A stretch of 6,925 nucleotides of DNA, taken from assembly GCA_900769565.1 (NCBI GenBank), contig CAAGHC010000074.1, forward strand, positions 1 to 6,925, read 5' to 3'. Source of the DNA: Clostridia bacterium. Its GTDB lineage: Bacteria; Bacillota; Clostridia; Christensenellales; Borkfalkiaceae. Position 1 is the first letter of the stretch. Each line of letters begins with the position of its first letter. The notes below the pieces were generated by a model that saw nothing but the letters and a program-made list of their open reading frames with translations, was not told the origin of the DNA and did no database searches. The position numbers were made by a program, and so were the translations under genes. Of the stretch, positions 1 through 5,820 are shown piece by piece.

Positions 1-65
1 ACGCGACTCGAACACGCAACCGGCGGTTTTGGAGACCGCTGCTCTACCAATTGAGCCACTCCCCT
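1..65 (-). tRNA. tRNA-Trp (anticodon CCA), 3' end cut by window edge
   Basis: Read on the minus strand, this gives a 7-base acceptor 5' strand (AGGGGAG, complement of 59-65), T8-G9, and a D arm closed by GCTC/GAGC. The anticodon stem is GCGGT/ACCGC (complement of 35-39 and 23-27), the anticodon is CCA (complement of 30-32), and the T loop is TTCGAGT. The T stem GCGTG/CGCGT contains two G-T pairs. The window begins at about canonical position 65, so the 3' acceptor strand, the discriminator base and any CCA lie outside. It would decode UGG. In many Firmicutes tRNA-Trp sits just before secE-nusG, so those genes may follow beyond the left edge; that is inference only. Confidence 0.95.
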
Positions 66-78
66 AAAGGACAAAGTT

Positions 79-107
79 ATTATATAAGAAAATGCGCTTA
101 TTGTCAA
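79..107 (-). promoter_or_regulatory. Consensus sigma-A promoter of the tRNA-Trp gene
   Basis: On the minus strand there is a perfect -35 TTGACA (complement of 102-107), a 17-base spacer and a perfect -10 TATAAT (complement of 79-84). Transcription would start near 72, about 7 bases before the mature tRNA 5' end. A full 12/12 match with ideal spacing fits a strongly expressed stable RNA gene. Confidence 0.9.
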
Positions 108-178
108 CAAAAAAGAGCCAAAATACTAAAAATTATTGATTAAAAAGTTTAATAAATTTATAATAAGATTAACAAATA

Positions 179-207
179 TTGACAAAGTCAGACTAATAAT
201 GTAAAAT
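179..207 (+). promoter_or_regulatory. Sigma-A promoter of proC-rnhA
   Basis: The -35 TTGACA lies at 179-184, followed by a 17-base spacer and the -10 TAAAAT at 202-207 (11 of 12 consensus bases). The expected start is near 214, leaving a leader of about 44 bases before proC. The 70 bases upstream are almost pure A/T and could act as an UP element. No riboswitch, T-box or operator is visible in the short leader. Confidence 0.8.
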
Positions 208-257
208 AAATAAGTAAAATAATTTTTGGTATAAAAATTACCGAATTTGGAGTAAAA

Positions 258-1061
258 ATGTATAAGTTTAAACTAGGCGTTGTAGGAGCAGGGTTTATGG
301 CTACAGCCATAATTGAAGGTGCAATAAAATCAAATATAGTAACGCCAGAACAGATTATTGTTTGCGATATAAATGATTTAGCGCTTGAAAAAATATCAAA
401 AATCGGTGTCTCTACGACTAAAAATTCTGTTGACGTTATTACGCTATCGGAATTTGTCTTGCTTGCTGTTAAACCTCAAAATTTGTCATCTATAAGTGTT
501 TCAGGTTGTGCTTTTGATGATAAAAAGATTATTTCGATAATGGCTGGCGTTAAGAAAGAAAGGATTAAGGCTGTTTTTAAAGGTGCAAAAGTAGTTAGAT
601 GTATGCCGAATACGCCGTGTTCTATAGGCTTTGGCGCTGTTGGTGTTGACGTTAGTGATTTTGAAAATGCAAAAGACGTGCAATTTGTTTTAGGCCTTTT
701 ATCATCGTTTGCAACCGTCGTTCGTGTTTCTGAAGATAAACTTAATGCTGTTACGGGTGTAAGCGGTAGTTCGCCTGCATATTTTTATCTATTTCTTAAA
801 GGAATTATTGATGCGGGTGTAAAGTGTGGGCTAGATTTTGAAGATGCGAAAATGCTTGCCGTTTCAACTATGATAGGCGCAGGTGAAATGGTTAAGAAAA
901 ATTTGGATAAGAGCATTGACCAGCTTATTGACGCCGTTTGTAGTAAGGGTGGAACGACTATTGAAGCTGTAAAAGTGTATAATGAAAATAATTTAACAGA
1001 AATTACGCAAAAGGCTATTGATGCTTGTGTGAAACGCTCGAAAGAGTTGGAGAATATATAA
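258..1061 (+). CDS. proC: Pyrroline-5-carboxylate reductase
   Basis: This enzyme catalyses the last step of proline synthesis, NAD(P)H-dependent reduction of 1-pyrroline-5-carboxylate to proline, in the cytoplasm. Seen in the 267-residue product, which is normal for the family: an N-terminal Rossmann fold with GAGFMA (10-15), AVKPQ (70-74), MPNTP (116-120), VTGVSGSSPAYFY (165-177) and the family signature region around SKGGTTIEAV (229-238) in the helical dimerisation domain. The ATG at 258 is preceded by GGAG (249-252) at a spacing of 5, and the Rossmann beta strand begins at residue 5, so the start is well supported. It is the first gene after a near-consensus promoter. Its TAA shares one base with the rnhA ATG, so the two are probably translationally coupled. 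No proA or proB is in the window. Confidence 0.96.
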   Translation: MYKFKLGVVGAGFMATAIIEGAIKSNIVTPEQIIVCDINDLALEKISKIGVSTTKNSVDVITLSEFVLLAVKPQNLSSISVSGCAFDDKKIISIMAGVKKERIKAVFKGAKVVRCMPNTPCSIGFGAVGVDVSDFENAKDVQFVLGLLSSFATVVRVSEDKLNAVTGVSGSSPAYFYLFLKGIIDAGVKCGLDFEDAKMLAVSTMIGAGEMVKKNLDKSIDQLIDAVCSKGGTTIEAVKVYNENNLTEITQKAIDACVKRSKELENI

Positions 1062-1504
1062 TGAAAACTGTTAAAATATATACTGACGGCGCTTGTAGTG
1101 GTAATCCTGGTGCAGGTGGCTATGCGGCGATTCTAATTTATAACGGTGTGGAAAAGGTTGTTAGCGGTGTCGAGGAGATAACAACTAATAATAGAATGGA
1201 ACTTATGGCTGTTATTAAGGGGTTAGAGTGCTTAAAAGAGCAGTGTAATGTTGAGCTTTATAGTGATTCTCAATACGTTGTTGATGCGTTTAAGCAATCT
1301 TGGATAGAAAATTGGAAAAACAACGGTTGGAAAACTTCTTCTAAAAAAGAAGTTAAAAACGTTGATTTGTGGCAAAAACTGATTGAATTAACTCAAATTC
1401 ACTGTGTTAATTTTATAAAAGTTAAAGGACATGCTGACAACGAATACAATAATCGTTGTGATAAAATAGCCGTTGAAGAGTATAAAAAATTGATTAAGAA
1501 TTAG
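1061..1504 (+). CDS. rnhA: Ribonuclease HI
   Basis: RNase HI cleaves the RNA strand of RNA-DNA hybrids (R-loops, primers, misincorporated ribonucleotides). Seen in the 147-residue product: all four acidic catalytic residues, D9 (YTDGACSGNPG), E47 (NNRMEL), D69 (YSDSQY) and D134, plus the flap histidine H124 in KGHADN. The tryptophan-rich basic handle at about 81-99 (WIENWKNNGWKT) is present, so this is the E. coli-like type with a handle. I use the ATG at 1061, not an in-frame ATG at 1025 inside proC: GGAG at 1049-1052 is spaced 8 bases from 1061, and the protein then begins directly with the first beta strand, as in the family. The gene overlaps the proC stop by one base. A perfect 8-bp inverted repeat lies in the handle-coding part (1333-1354). 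Confidence 0.96.
   Translation: MKTVKIYTDGACSGNPGAGGYAAILIYNGVEKVVSGVEEITTNNRMELMAVIKGLECLKEQCNVELYSDSQYVVDAFKQSWIENWKNNGWKTSSKKEVKNVDLWQKLIELTQIHCVNFIKVKGHADNEYNNRCDKIAVEEYKKLIKN
1333..1354. repeat. 8-bp perfect inverted repeat inside rnhA
   Basis: AACTTCTT (1333-1340) and AAGAAGTT (1347-1354) are exact reverse complements separated by the 6-base loop CTAAAA. No T run follows, so it is not a terminator. It lies in the codons for the basic handle (T-S-S-K-K-E-V), where A-rich lysine codons make chance palindromes more likely. Confidence 0.45.
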
Positions 1505-1522
1505 CTAAATAAGGATAAGTTT

Positions 1523-1536
1523 ATTTTGCGCGTGAT
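1523..1536 (+). promoter_or_regulatory. Copy 1 of an upstream motif shared with surE
   Basis: ATTTTGCGCGTGAT here and ATTTTGCGCATGAT at 2462-2475 agree at 13 of 14 bases. GCGC is rare in such AT-rich spacers. This copy ends inside the extended -10 of the downstream membrane-protein gene, so a bound protein could block or assist polymerase. No regulator can be named. Confidence 0.4.
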
Positions 1537-1541
1537 ATAAT
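1533..1541 (+). promoter_or_regulatory. Extended -10 promoter of the VTT membrane-protein gene
   Basis: TGA followed by TATAAT (1536-1541) is a perfect extended -10 (TGnTATAAT). At the -35 distance the sequence is GGATAA, which does not match the consensus. The usual start, 7 bases past the -10, falls on base 1548, the A of the gene's ATG, which predicts a leaderless mRNA. Confidence 0.6.
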
Positions 1542-1547
1542 AATATT

Positions 1548-2459
1548 ATGGGCAAACGTAATAATATATCCAAGCTAAAAGAAAGTTTTTTAATTGTAAT
1601 TATATCCTTAATAGGGTGCGTTGGAATCGTTTTTTCCGTTTTATACGTTGAAACGTTTGACTCGGGGTTTTTTAATACTTATTCAACGCCCGTAGTTTCC
1701 GTCGCTGTAGGGTTAATTTCTGTAATAACCGTTTTGACTATAATGTTTTTAAGAGAATCAAAACGTGTCGTTTTTAAATTATTCTTGTTAACTGTAATAT
1801 TTATTTCTCTTGCTGTTCTTTGTTTGTATTTGCTTAAAATAGTTGGTTTTTTAGATAAAATTACAAGCGTGGAAGACTTTAGAAATTATATAAGTAGTTT
1901 TGGTGGCTACGCTGTTGTTTTGTTTATATTAATCCAGTATTTACAAGTGGTTGTACTGCCCATTCCGTCCTTTATAACCGTTGGTGCGGGTGTTCTGCTT
2001 TTTGGTCCACTTAAGGGCGCTATTTTTAGTTGTGTTGGAATTATACTAGGTTCGCTATCTGCTTACTTTATAGGTCGTGTTTTCGGGTTCAAGGTAGCGA
2101 AATGGCTAATAGGTGAGGAAGACCTAAATAAATGGCTAAAGAATATAAAAGGGAAAGATAAAGTTGTTTTAACTTTTATGTTTCTCTTTCCATTTTTCCC
2201 AGATGACGTTCTTTGTTTTGTTGCGGGAATTACTACAATAGGTCCTTGCTTTTTTACGATTATGATTATTTTGACTAGATTAATTACGGTATTTGCATCG
2301 TCTTTTTCTATGAATAATAGTCTTATTCCATACGATACTTGGTGGGGTATATTGCTCTGGATAGTATTCTTTTCTATAACGATAGTGCTTACGATTTTAG
2401 TTTATAAAAAAGGCGACAAACTAGAAAACAAATTCAAAAGAAAACGAGATAATCATTGA
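1548..2459 (+). CDS. TVP38/TMEM64-family (VTT domain) membrane protein
   Basis: This is an integral membrane protein of 303 residues. A basic N-terminus (K3, R4, K9, K11) leads into three hydrophobic segments at about 13-34, 47-68 and 74-101. A VTT (DedA-like) domain follows at about 117-255, with LPIPSFITVGAG (137-148), LFGPLKGA (151-158), GSLSAYFIGRVFG (168-180) and the hallmark PFFPDDVLCFVAG (215-227). A last membrane segment (about 265-286) precedes a lysine/arginine-rich cytoplasmic tail. Relatives are implicated in phospholipid or polyprenyl-phosphate carrier scrambling or flipping, but the exact substrate of this branch is not established. At 303 residues it is longer than the roughly 200-230 I expect for the family; the extra length is the N-terminal three-helix extension. 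No Shine-Dalgarno precedes the ATG, and an in-frame stop (TGA, 1533-1535) excludes an upstream extension with a common start codon. Confidence 0.85.
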   Translation: MGKRNNISKLKESFLIVIISLIGCVGIVFSVLYVETFDSGFFNTYSTPVVSVAVGLISVITVLTIMFLRESKRVVFKLFLLTVIFISLAVLCLYLLKIVGFLDKITSVEDFRNYISSFGGYAVVLFILIQYLQVVVLPIPSFITVGAGVLLFGPLKGAIFSCVGIILGSLSAYFIGRVFGFKVAKWLIGEEDLNKWLKNIKGKDKVVLTFMFLFPFFPDDVLCFVAGITTIGPCFFTIMIILTRLITVFASSFSMNNSLIPYDTWWGILLWIVFFSITIVLTILVYKKGDKLENKFKRKRDNH

Positions 2460-2461
2460 TG

Positions 2462-2475
2462 ATTTTGCGCATGAT
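2462..2475 (+). promoter_or_regulatory. Copy 2 of the shared upstream motif, before surE
   Basis: ATTTTGCGCATGAT matches the copy at 1523-1536 at 13 of 14 bases. It starts 3 bases after the preceding gene's stop codon and ends 9 bases before the -10 hexamer of the surE promoter. It is flanked by a small palindrome, ATCAT-TG-ATGAT (2452-2463), that spans the stop codon. Confidence 0.4.
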
Positions 2476-2490
2476 TATGTTTGACATAAT
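2474..2490 (+). promoter_or_regulatory. surE extended -10 within an inverted repeat
   Basis: TGA followed by CATAAT (2485-2490) resembles an extended -10 with one mismatch. The predicted start is near 2497, only about 2 bases before the surE ATG. No -35 match is seen at normal spacing. The -10 forms the right arm of a perfect 6-bp inverted repeat, ATTATG (2474-2479) and CATAAT (2485-2490), with a 5-base centre. This could be an operator or a chance AT-rich palindrome. Confidence 0.5.
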
Positions 2491-2498
2491 GGTATTTT

Positions 2499-3242
2499 AT
2501 GAGATTTTTAATTAGTAATGATGATGGTATAGAAAGTAACGGCATAAAAGCAATAGCAGAAAAACTTTCATTAGATAATGAGGTTATGGTTGTTGCCCCT
2601 GATGGAAACCGTTCGGCATCGTCTCACTCGATTTCTATATCGAAAAGTGTTAAGTTAAAAGAATATTTTGGAATAAAGAATTGCAAATCTTATGCTTTAT
2701 CGGGTACGCCTGTAGATTGTATTAAATTTGCAAAATTGCATTTTAAGAATTTTAACCCCGACGTTGTTATCGCAGGTATAAATAAGGGACACAATCTTGG
2801 TACTGATATATTGTATTCGGGAACTGTATCTATCGCTTGTGAATCAGCCTTTTTTGGCAACGTAGCGTTTGCGTTTTCCGCTTTTTCGCTAGGTGAAAGT
2901 GATTTTTCGCTTTATGCAGATTATGCTGTGAAGATAATTGAAAAATTATTGCCTTTATCAATTCCCGGTGATATTTGGAACGTGAATTTCCCCGACGTTG
3001 ATAAAGATATTAAGGGTGTCAGAATTACTAAACTTGGTAAACAGTTGTATACTGACGAATATAAAAAAGTTTCAGCTGATGAATACGTTTTAGTTGGTGA
3101 ACTTATAGAGCATGACGAAAATGATTGCGATTGTGATATTGAATTGATTAAACAAGGTTATATTACTGTTACGCCTATTTCGTTTGACCGTACTGATTTT
3201 GATAAAATTAATAAAGTGAAGAATTTATGCGAAAAGTTGTAG
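2499..3242 (+). CDS. surE: 5'/3'-nucleotidase SurE
   Basis: SurE is a metal-dependent cytoplasmic phosphatase that releases phosphate from nucleoside 5'- and 3'-monophosphates and can act on short polyphosphate. In the 247-residue product the metal-site residues all fall where the family has them: D8 and D9 in SNDDG (6-10), S39 in PDGNRSASSHS (34-44) and N95 in AGINKGHN (92-99). SGTPVDC (68-74), YSGTVSIACE and the C-terminal GYITVTP are also present. The short distance from M1 to NDDG fixes the start at 2499, yet no Shine-Dalgarno lies upstream and an in-frame TAA (2487-2489) blocks a longer form. The gene overlaps the next by 16 bases. A Cys-Asp-rich stretch, HDENDCDCD, sits before the last strand; it resembles the acidic loop usual at this place. 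Confidence 0.95.
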   Translation: MRFLISNDDGIESNGIKAIAEKLSLDNEVMVVAPDGNRSASSHSISISKSVKLKEYFGIKNCKSYALSGTPVDCIKFAKLHFKNFNPDVVIAGINKGHNLGTDILYSGTVSIACESAFFGNVAFAFSAFSLGESDFSLYADYAVKIIEKLLPLSIPGDIWNVNFPDVDKDIKGVRITKLGKQLYTDEYKKVSADEYVLVGELIEHDENDCDCDIELIKQGYITVTPISFDRTDFDKINKVKNLCEKL

Positions 3243-4447
3243 TTATTGGTGGTGGCGCAGCGGGTATGCTTTCGGCATATTCTGCCTCATTCCTTGGAAA
3301 AAAAGTTGTATTGCTTGAAAAAAATGAAAAATTAGGTAAAAAAGTTTACATAACGGGTAAAGGGCGTTGTAATTTAACTAACGACGTTCCTGTGCCTGAA
3401 TTTTTTAATTTTGTAGTTTCAAACCCTAAATTTACTTTTAGTGCCGTTAATTGCTTTTCGCCAAAAGACTTACAAGATTTATTTGAAAATCTTGGACTTA
3501 CGTTAAAAACTGAACGTGGTAATAGAGTTTTTCCGTTAAGTGATAAAGCTAGCGACGTAACTAAAACGTTGGAAAAAGCCTTAAAAATTAACAACGTAGA
3601 CGTGAAATTTAATTCAAACGTTGAAAAGATTTTGATTAAGGAAAACGTGGTTGTGGGCGTTGTGGTTAACGGTGAAGTCGTTGAGTGTGATTCTGTTATA
3701 GTTTGTACGGGCGGTATTTCTTATCCGCTTACAGGAAGTACGGGTGACGGCTATAAATTTGCTAAAGAACTAGGGCATTCTATTATAGAACCAAAATCTG
3801 CGCTAGTGGGGATAGAACTTTTAGGCTCTGAATTTATGGCACTACAAGGATTATCGCTTAAAAACGTTTCTGTTGACGTGCTAAAATCCGGCAAAAGCAT
3901 TTATTCTGATTTCGGTGAAATGCTTTTTACTCATTTTGGTGTGTCGGGCCCAATTATTTTATCTGCATCTAGCATTATTAATAGATTGGATTTTTCCACC
4001 TTGCAACTTAAAATCGATTTAAAACCTGCGTTAAATGAAGAGGTTTTAGAGAATAGGCTTTTAAGAGAATTTAAGGAAAATAAAAACAAGTCTATTTCAA
4101 ACGTTGTTAGGGCGCTTTTGCCAAAGGCGCTTGTTGAAACGATTTTGTTTAGGGCAAATATTTCATTAAATAAAAATTGCAGTCAAATAACTGTCGAAGA
4201 GAGAAAGCGACTTGTTGAAACATTAAAAAATTATACGTTTAAGATAAAGAAACTTCGCCCTATAGAAGAGGCGATAGTTACCGCTGGCGGTGTTAACGTT
4301 AGAGAGATAAACCCAAAAACAATGGAAAGTAAAATAGTTAATGGCTTATTTTTTGCCGGTGAGGTTTTAGATATTGACGCGTTTACGGGTGGATTTAATT
4401 TACAACTTGCGTTCTCTACGGGTTACGTTGCAGGTCAAAATGCTTAA
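3227..4447 (+). CDS. HI0933/BaiN-like FAD-dependent flavoprotein
   Basis: This is a 406-residue cytoplasmic flavoprotein, probably an NAD(P)/FAD-dependent oxidoreductase whose substrate is unknown. Seen: the dinucleotide-binding GGGAAG (8-13) with ribose-binding E31 in LLEKNEKLGKK, the family motif YITGKGRCNLTN (41-52), a second FAD-contact region CTGGISYPLTGSTGDGY (160-176), LFTHFGVSGPIIL, and the C-terminal GEVLDIDAFTGGFNLQ (378-393) that closes over the flavin. Length and motif order fit HI0933/YhiN proteins. BaiN of bile-acid-converting clostridia belongs to the same family, but the family is widespread and no bai gene is present, so a bile acid role should not be assumed. The ATG lies 16 bases inside surE with only a weak GTGAAG upstream, so translation is probably coupled to surE. 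Confidence 0.9.
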   Translation: MRKVVVIGGGAAGMLSAYSASFLGKKVVLLEKNEKLGKKVYITGKGRCNLTNDVPVPEFFNFVVSNPKFTFSAVNCFSPKDLQDLFENLGLTLKTERGNRVFPLSDKASDVTKTLEKALKINNVDVKFNSNVEKILIKENVVVGVVVNGEVVECDSVIVCTGGISYPLTGSTGDGYKFAKELGHSIIEPKSALVGIELLGSEFMALQGLSLKNVSVDVLKSGKSIYSDFGEMLFTHFGVSGPIILSASSIINRLDFSTLQLKIDLKPALNEEVLENRLLREFKENKNKSISNVVRALLPKALVETILFRANISLNKNCSQITVEERKRLVETLKNYTFKIKKLRPIEEAIVTAGGVNVREINPKTMESKIVNGLFFAGEVLDIDAFTGGFNLQLAFSTGYVAGQNA

Positions 4448-4494
4448 AAGTTATTAAAAAGTACATTAAATTGTTTTAAAATTGCTATTTTTTA

Positions 4495-4503
4495 TGTTAT
4501 AAT
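4495..4503 (+). promoter_or_regulatory. Extended -10 promoter of cmk-plsC-ispH::rpsA
   Basis: TGT followed by TATAAT (4498-4503) is a perfect extended -10. No good -35 is seen: TTGTTT at 4471 is 21 bases away. The predicted start is near 4510, giving a leader of about 12 bases that begins at the Shine-Dalgarno. The preceding gap has no terminator, so read-through from the surE block is possible. Confidence 0.7.
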
Positions 4504-4508
4504 ATCTT

Positions 4509-4515
4509 GGTGAGG
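4509..4515 (+). promoter_or_regulatory. cmk: cmk ribosome binding site
   Basis: GGTGAGG has a GAGG core ending 6 bases before the ATG at 4522. It overlaps the predicted transcription start, so nearly the whole leader would be ribosome binding site; a slightly later start would remove part of it. Confidence 0.65.
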
Positions 4516-4521
4516 TAATTT

Positions 4522-5187
4522 ATGGATAAAGTATTTCAAATAGCACTTGACGGGCCTTCCGGAAGTGGTAAAAGCACTATAGCAAAACGTCTTTCGCAAA
4601 AATTAAACATTTTGTATCTCGATACGGGTGCAATGTATAGGGCAACGGCTCTAAAAGCTATTGCGTTGGGTGTTGATACGTTTGATGCTGACGGTGTTAG
4701 TAAGTTTATTGATGATATTGATTTGCAAATTAAATACGTTGATGGAGCTCAAAGGACCTTCCTTGATGGTGAGGACGTTTCTGAAAAAATACGTGAACCG
4801 CACGTTTCAATGGCCGCATCGAACATTTCAAGCTTAAAATGCGTGCGTTTAAAAATGGTTGATATGCAAAGAAAAATAGCATCTTCCATGTCTTGCGTTT
4901 TAGACGGCAGAGACATTGGTTCTTACGTATTGCCTAATGCTGATTTTAAGTTTTACATAACAGCAAGTTCTGACGTTCGTGCGGATAGACGTTATAAGGA
5001 ATTAATGTTGAAAGGGCATAAGGTTGATTTTAATCAATTAAAGGAAGAAATTGAGCAACGTGATTATAATGATAAAAACCGTGATTTTTCTCCGTTGGTT
5101 AAGGCTGATGATGCCATTGAAATTGATACTTCTTTCATGAGCGTAGAACAAGTTATTAATAAAGTTTTGTCTTACATTGAAAAGTAA
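4522..5187 (+). CDS. cmk: Cytidylate kinase
   Basis: Cmk transfers phosphate from ATP to CMP or dCMP, salvaging cytidylates released by RNA turnover and phospholipid synthesis. In the 221-residue product, normal for the bacterial enzyme: Walker A GPSGSGKST (11-19), the nucleotide-binding DTGAMYRA (34-41), an NMP-binding insert around 60-105, the CMP-contacting DGRDIG (128-133), and the lid with DVRADRRY (151-158) and RDYNDKNR (179-186, with R179, D180 and R186). The ATG at 4522 has a good ribosome site and puts the P loop close to the N-terminus, as in the family. cmk lies just ahead of rpsA in many bacteria including E. coli; here plsC and ispH stand between them, as in clostridia. Confidence 0.96.
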   Translation: MDKVFQIALDGPSGSGKSTIAKRLSQKLNILYLDTGAMYRATALKAIALGVDTFDADGVSKFIDDIDLQIKYVDGAQRTFLDGEDVSEKIREPHVSMAASNISSLKCVRLKMVDMQRKIASSMSCVLDGRDIGSYVLPNADFKFYITASSDVRADRRYKELMLKGHKVDFNQLKEEIEQRDYNDKNRDFSPLVKADDAIEIDTSFMSVEQVINKVLSYIEK

Positions 5188-5199
5188 TTTGGAGAAATA

Positions 5200-5820
5200 A
5201 TGAATTTTTTTCAAAAAATACCGATTTTCTTTTTTAGTTTATTATATCCGTTAAAAATTCATGGCAAAGAAAATATTCCCCAAGGTAGCGCTTTACTTTT
5301 ATGCAATCACTTTAGGGCGATTGATTGTGGGTTTGTGGCGGAAGTTTATGGAAAGGATATTTCTTTTTTGGCAAAGAAAGAACTTTTCAAAAATAAGTTA
5401 TTTTCTAAAATTATTACGTCATACGGTGGTATTCCCATAGATAGGGAAAATCCAGATATGAAGTCATTACTTAAGGCGATTAAAGTATTAAAAGACGGAC
5501 ATAAGTTAGCGATATTTCCAGAAGGGACGAGAAATAAAACGGGCACGACGCAACTTCAACCGATTAAAGGTGGAACGGTGATTTTTTCTGTAAAGGCAAA
5601 AGCGCCGATTGTTCCTATGATATTAAGCCGAAAAGCGAAGATTTTTAGAAAAACTCATATTATCGTTGGAAAACCTTTTGAACTATCTGAATTTTATGGT
5701 GAAAAACTTACGGAAGAGAATATTAAGAAGTTGGAGAAGGTTGTTTTTGATAAAATGCTAGAACAACAACTCATATTAATGGAAAAATTATCTAGCAAAA
5801 AGAAGGAATGTAAATGCTAA
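5200..5820 (+). CDS. plsC: 1-acyl-sn-glycerol-3-phosphate acyltransferase
   Basis: PlsC acylates lysophosphatidic acid at the sn-2 position to give phosphatidic acid, at the cytoplasmic face of the membrane. In the 206-residue product: a hydrophobic N-terminus (about 7-18, membrane-attached), the catalytic NHFRAID (36-42; HX4D with H37 and D42), GGIPIDR (76-82, glycerol-phosphate contact), FPEGTR (106-111) and IVPMIL (137-142) with the conserved proline. The C-terminus is lysine-rich. GGAG (5191-5194) lies 5 bases before the ATG, and the gap from cmk is 12 bases. Its stop overlaps the ispH start in ATGCTAA, so the three genes form a tight operon. Acyl-donor type (acyl-ACP or acyl-CoA) cannot be read from sequence, and a related acyltransferase specificity is possible. 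Confidence 0.9.
   Translation: MNFFQKIPIFFFSLLYPLKIHGKENIPQGSALLLCNHFRAIDCGFVAEVYGKDISFLAKKELFKNKLFSKIITSYGGIPIDRENPDMKSLLKAIKVLKDGHKLAIFPEGTRNKTGTTQLQPIKGGTVIFSVKAKAPIVPMILSRKAKIFRKTHIIVGKPFELSEFYGEKLTEENIKKLEKVVFDKMLEQQLILMEKLSSKKKECKC

Noticed and set aside
501..683. Minus-strand open frame of 60 codons
   Set aside because: It lies opposite proC, which has all family motifs; the minus-strand translation shows no recognisable domain and no ribosome site was evident.
942..971. SKGGTT in ProC instead of SPGGTT as an unusual change
   Set aside because: The family signature allows any residue at that position, so it is not evidence of altered function.
1025..1060. Longer rnhA beginning at the in-frame ATG at 1025
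   Set aside because: It would add 12 residues encoded wholly inside proC; the ATG at 1061 has GGAG at 8 bases and gives the usual family N-terminus.
1507..1526. AAATAA/TTATTT hairpin after rnhA as a terminator
   Set aside because: The stem is only A-T pairs with no clean T run, too weak to terminate.
3346..3594. Minus-strand open frame of 82 codons
   Set aside because: It is the antisense shadow of the flavoprotein gene, including its conserved TGKGRCN region; no independent coding evidence.
3227..4447. Bile-acid metabolism enzyme based on the BaiN family name
   Set aside because: The family is broad and found in many bacteria; there is no other bai gene or transporter nearby.
5346..5546. 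Minus-strand open frame of 66 codons
   Set aside because: It is the antisense shadow of plsC motifs II and III; no ribosome site or family match.
5808..5813. ATG-TAA start-stop pair directly before the ispH ATG
   Set aside because: It is in frame with ispH and curious, but AAGGA abuts it with no spacing, so initiation there is unlikely; probably chance.
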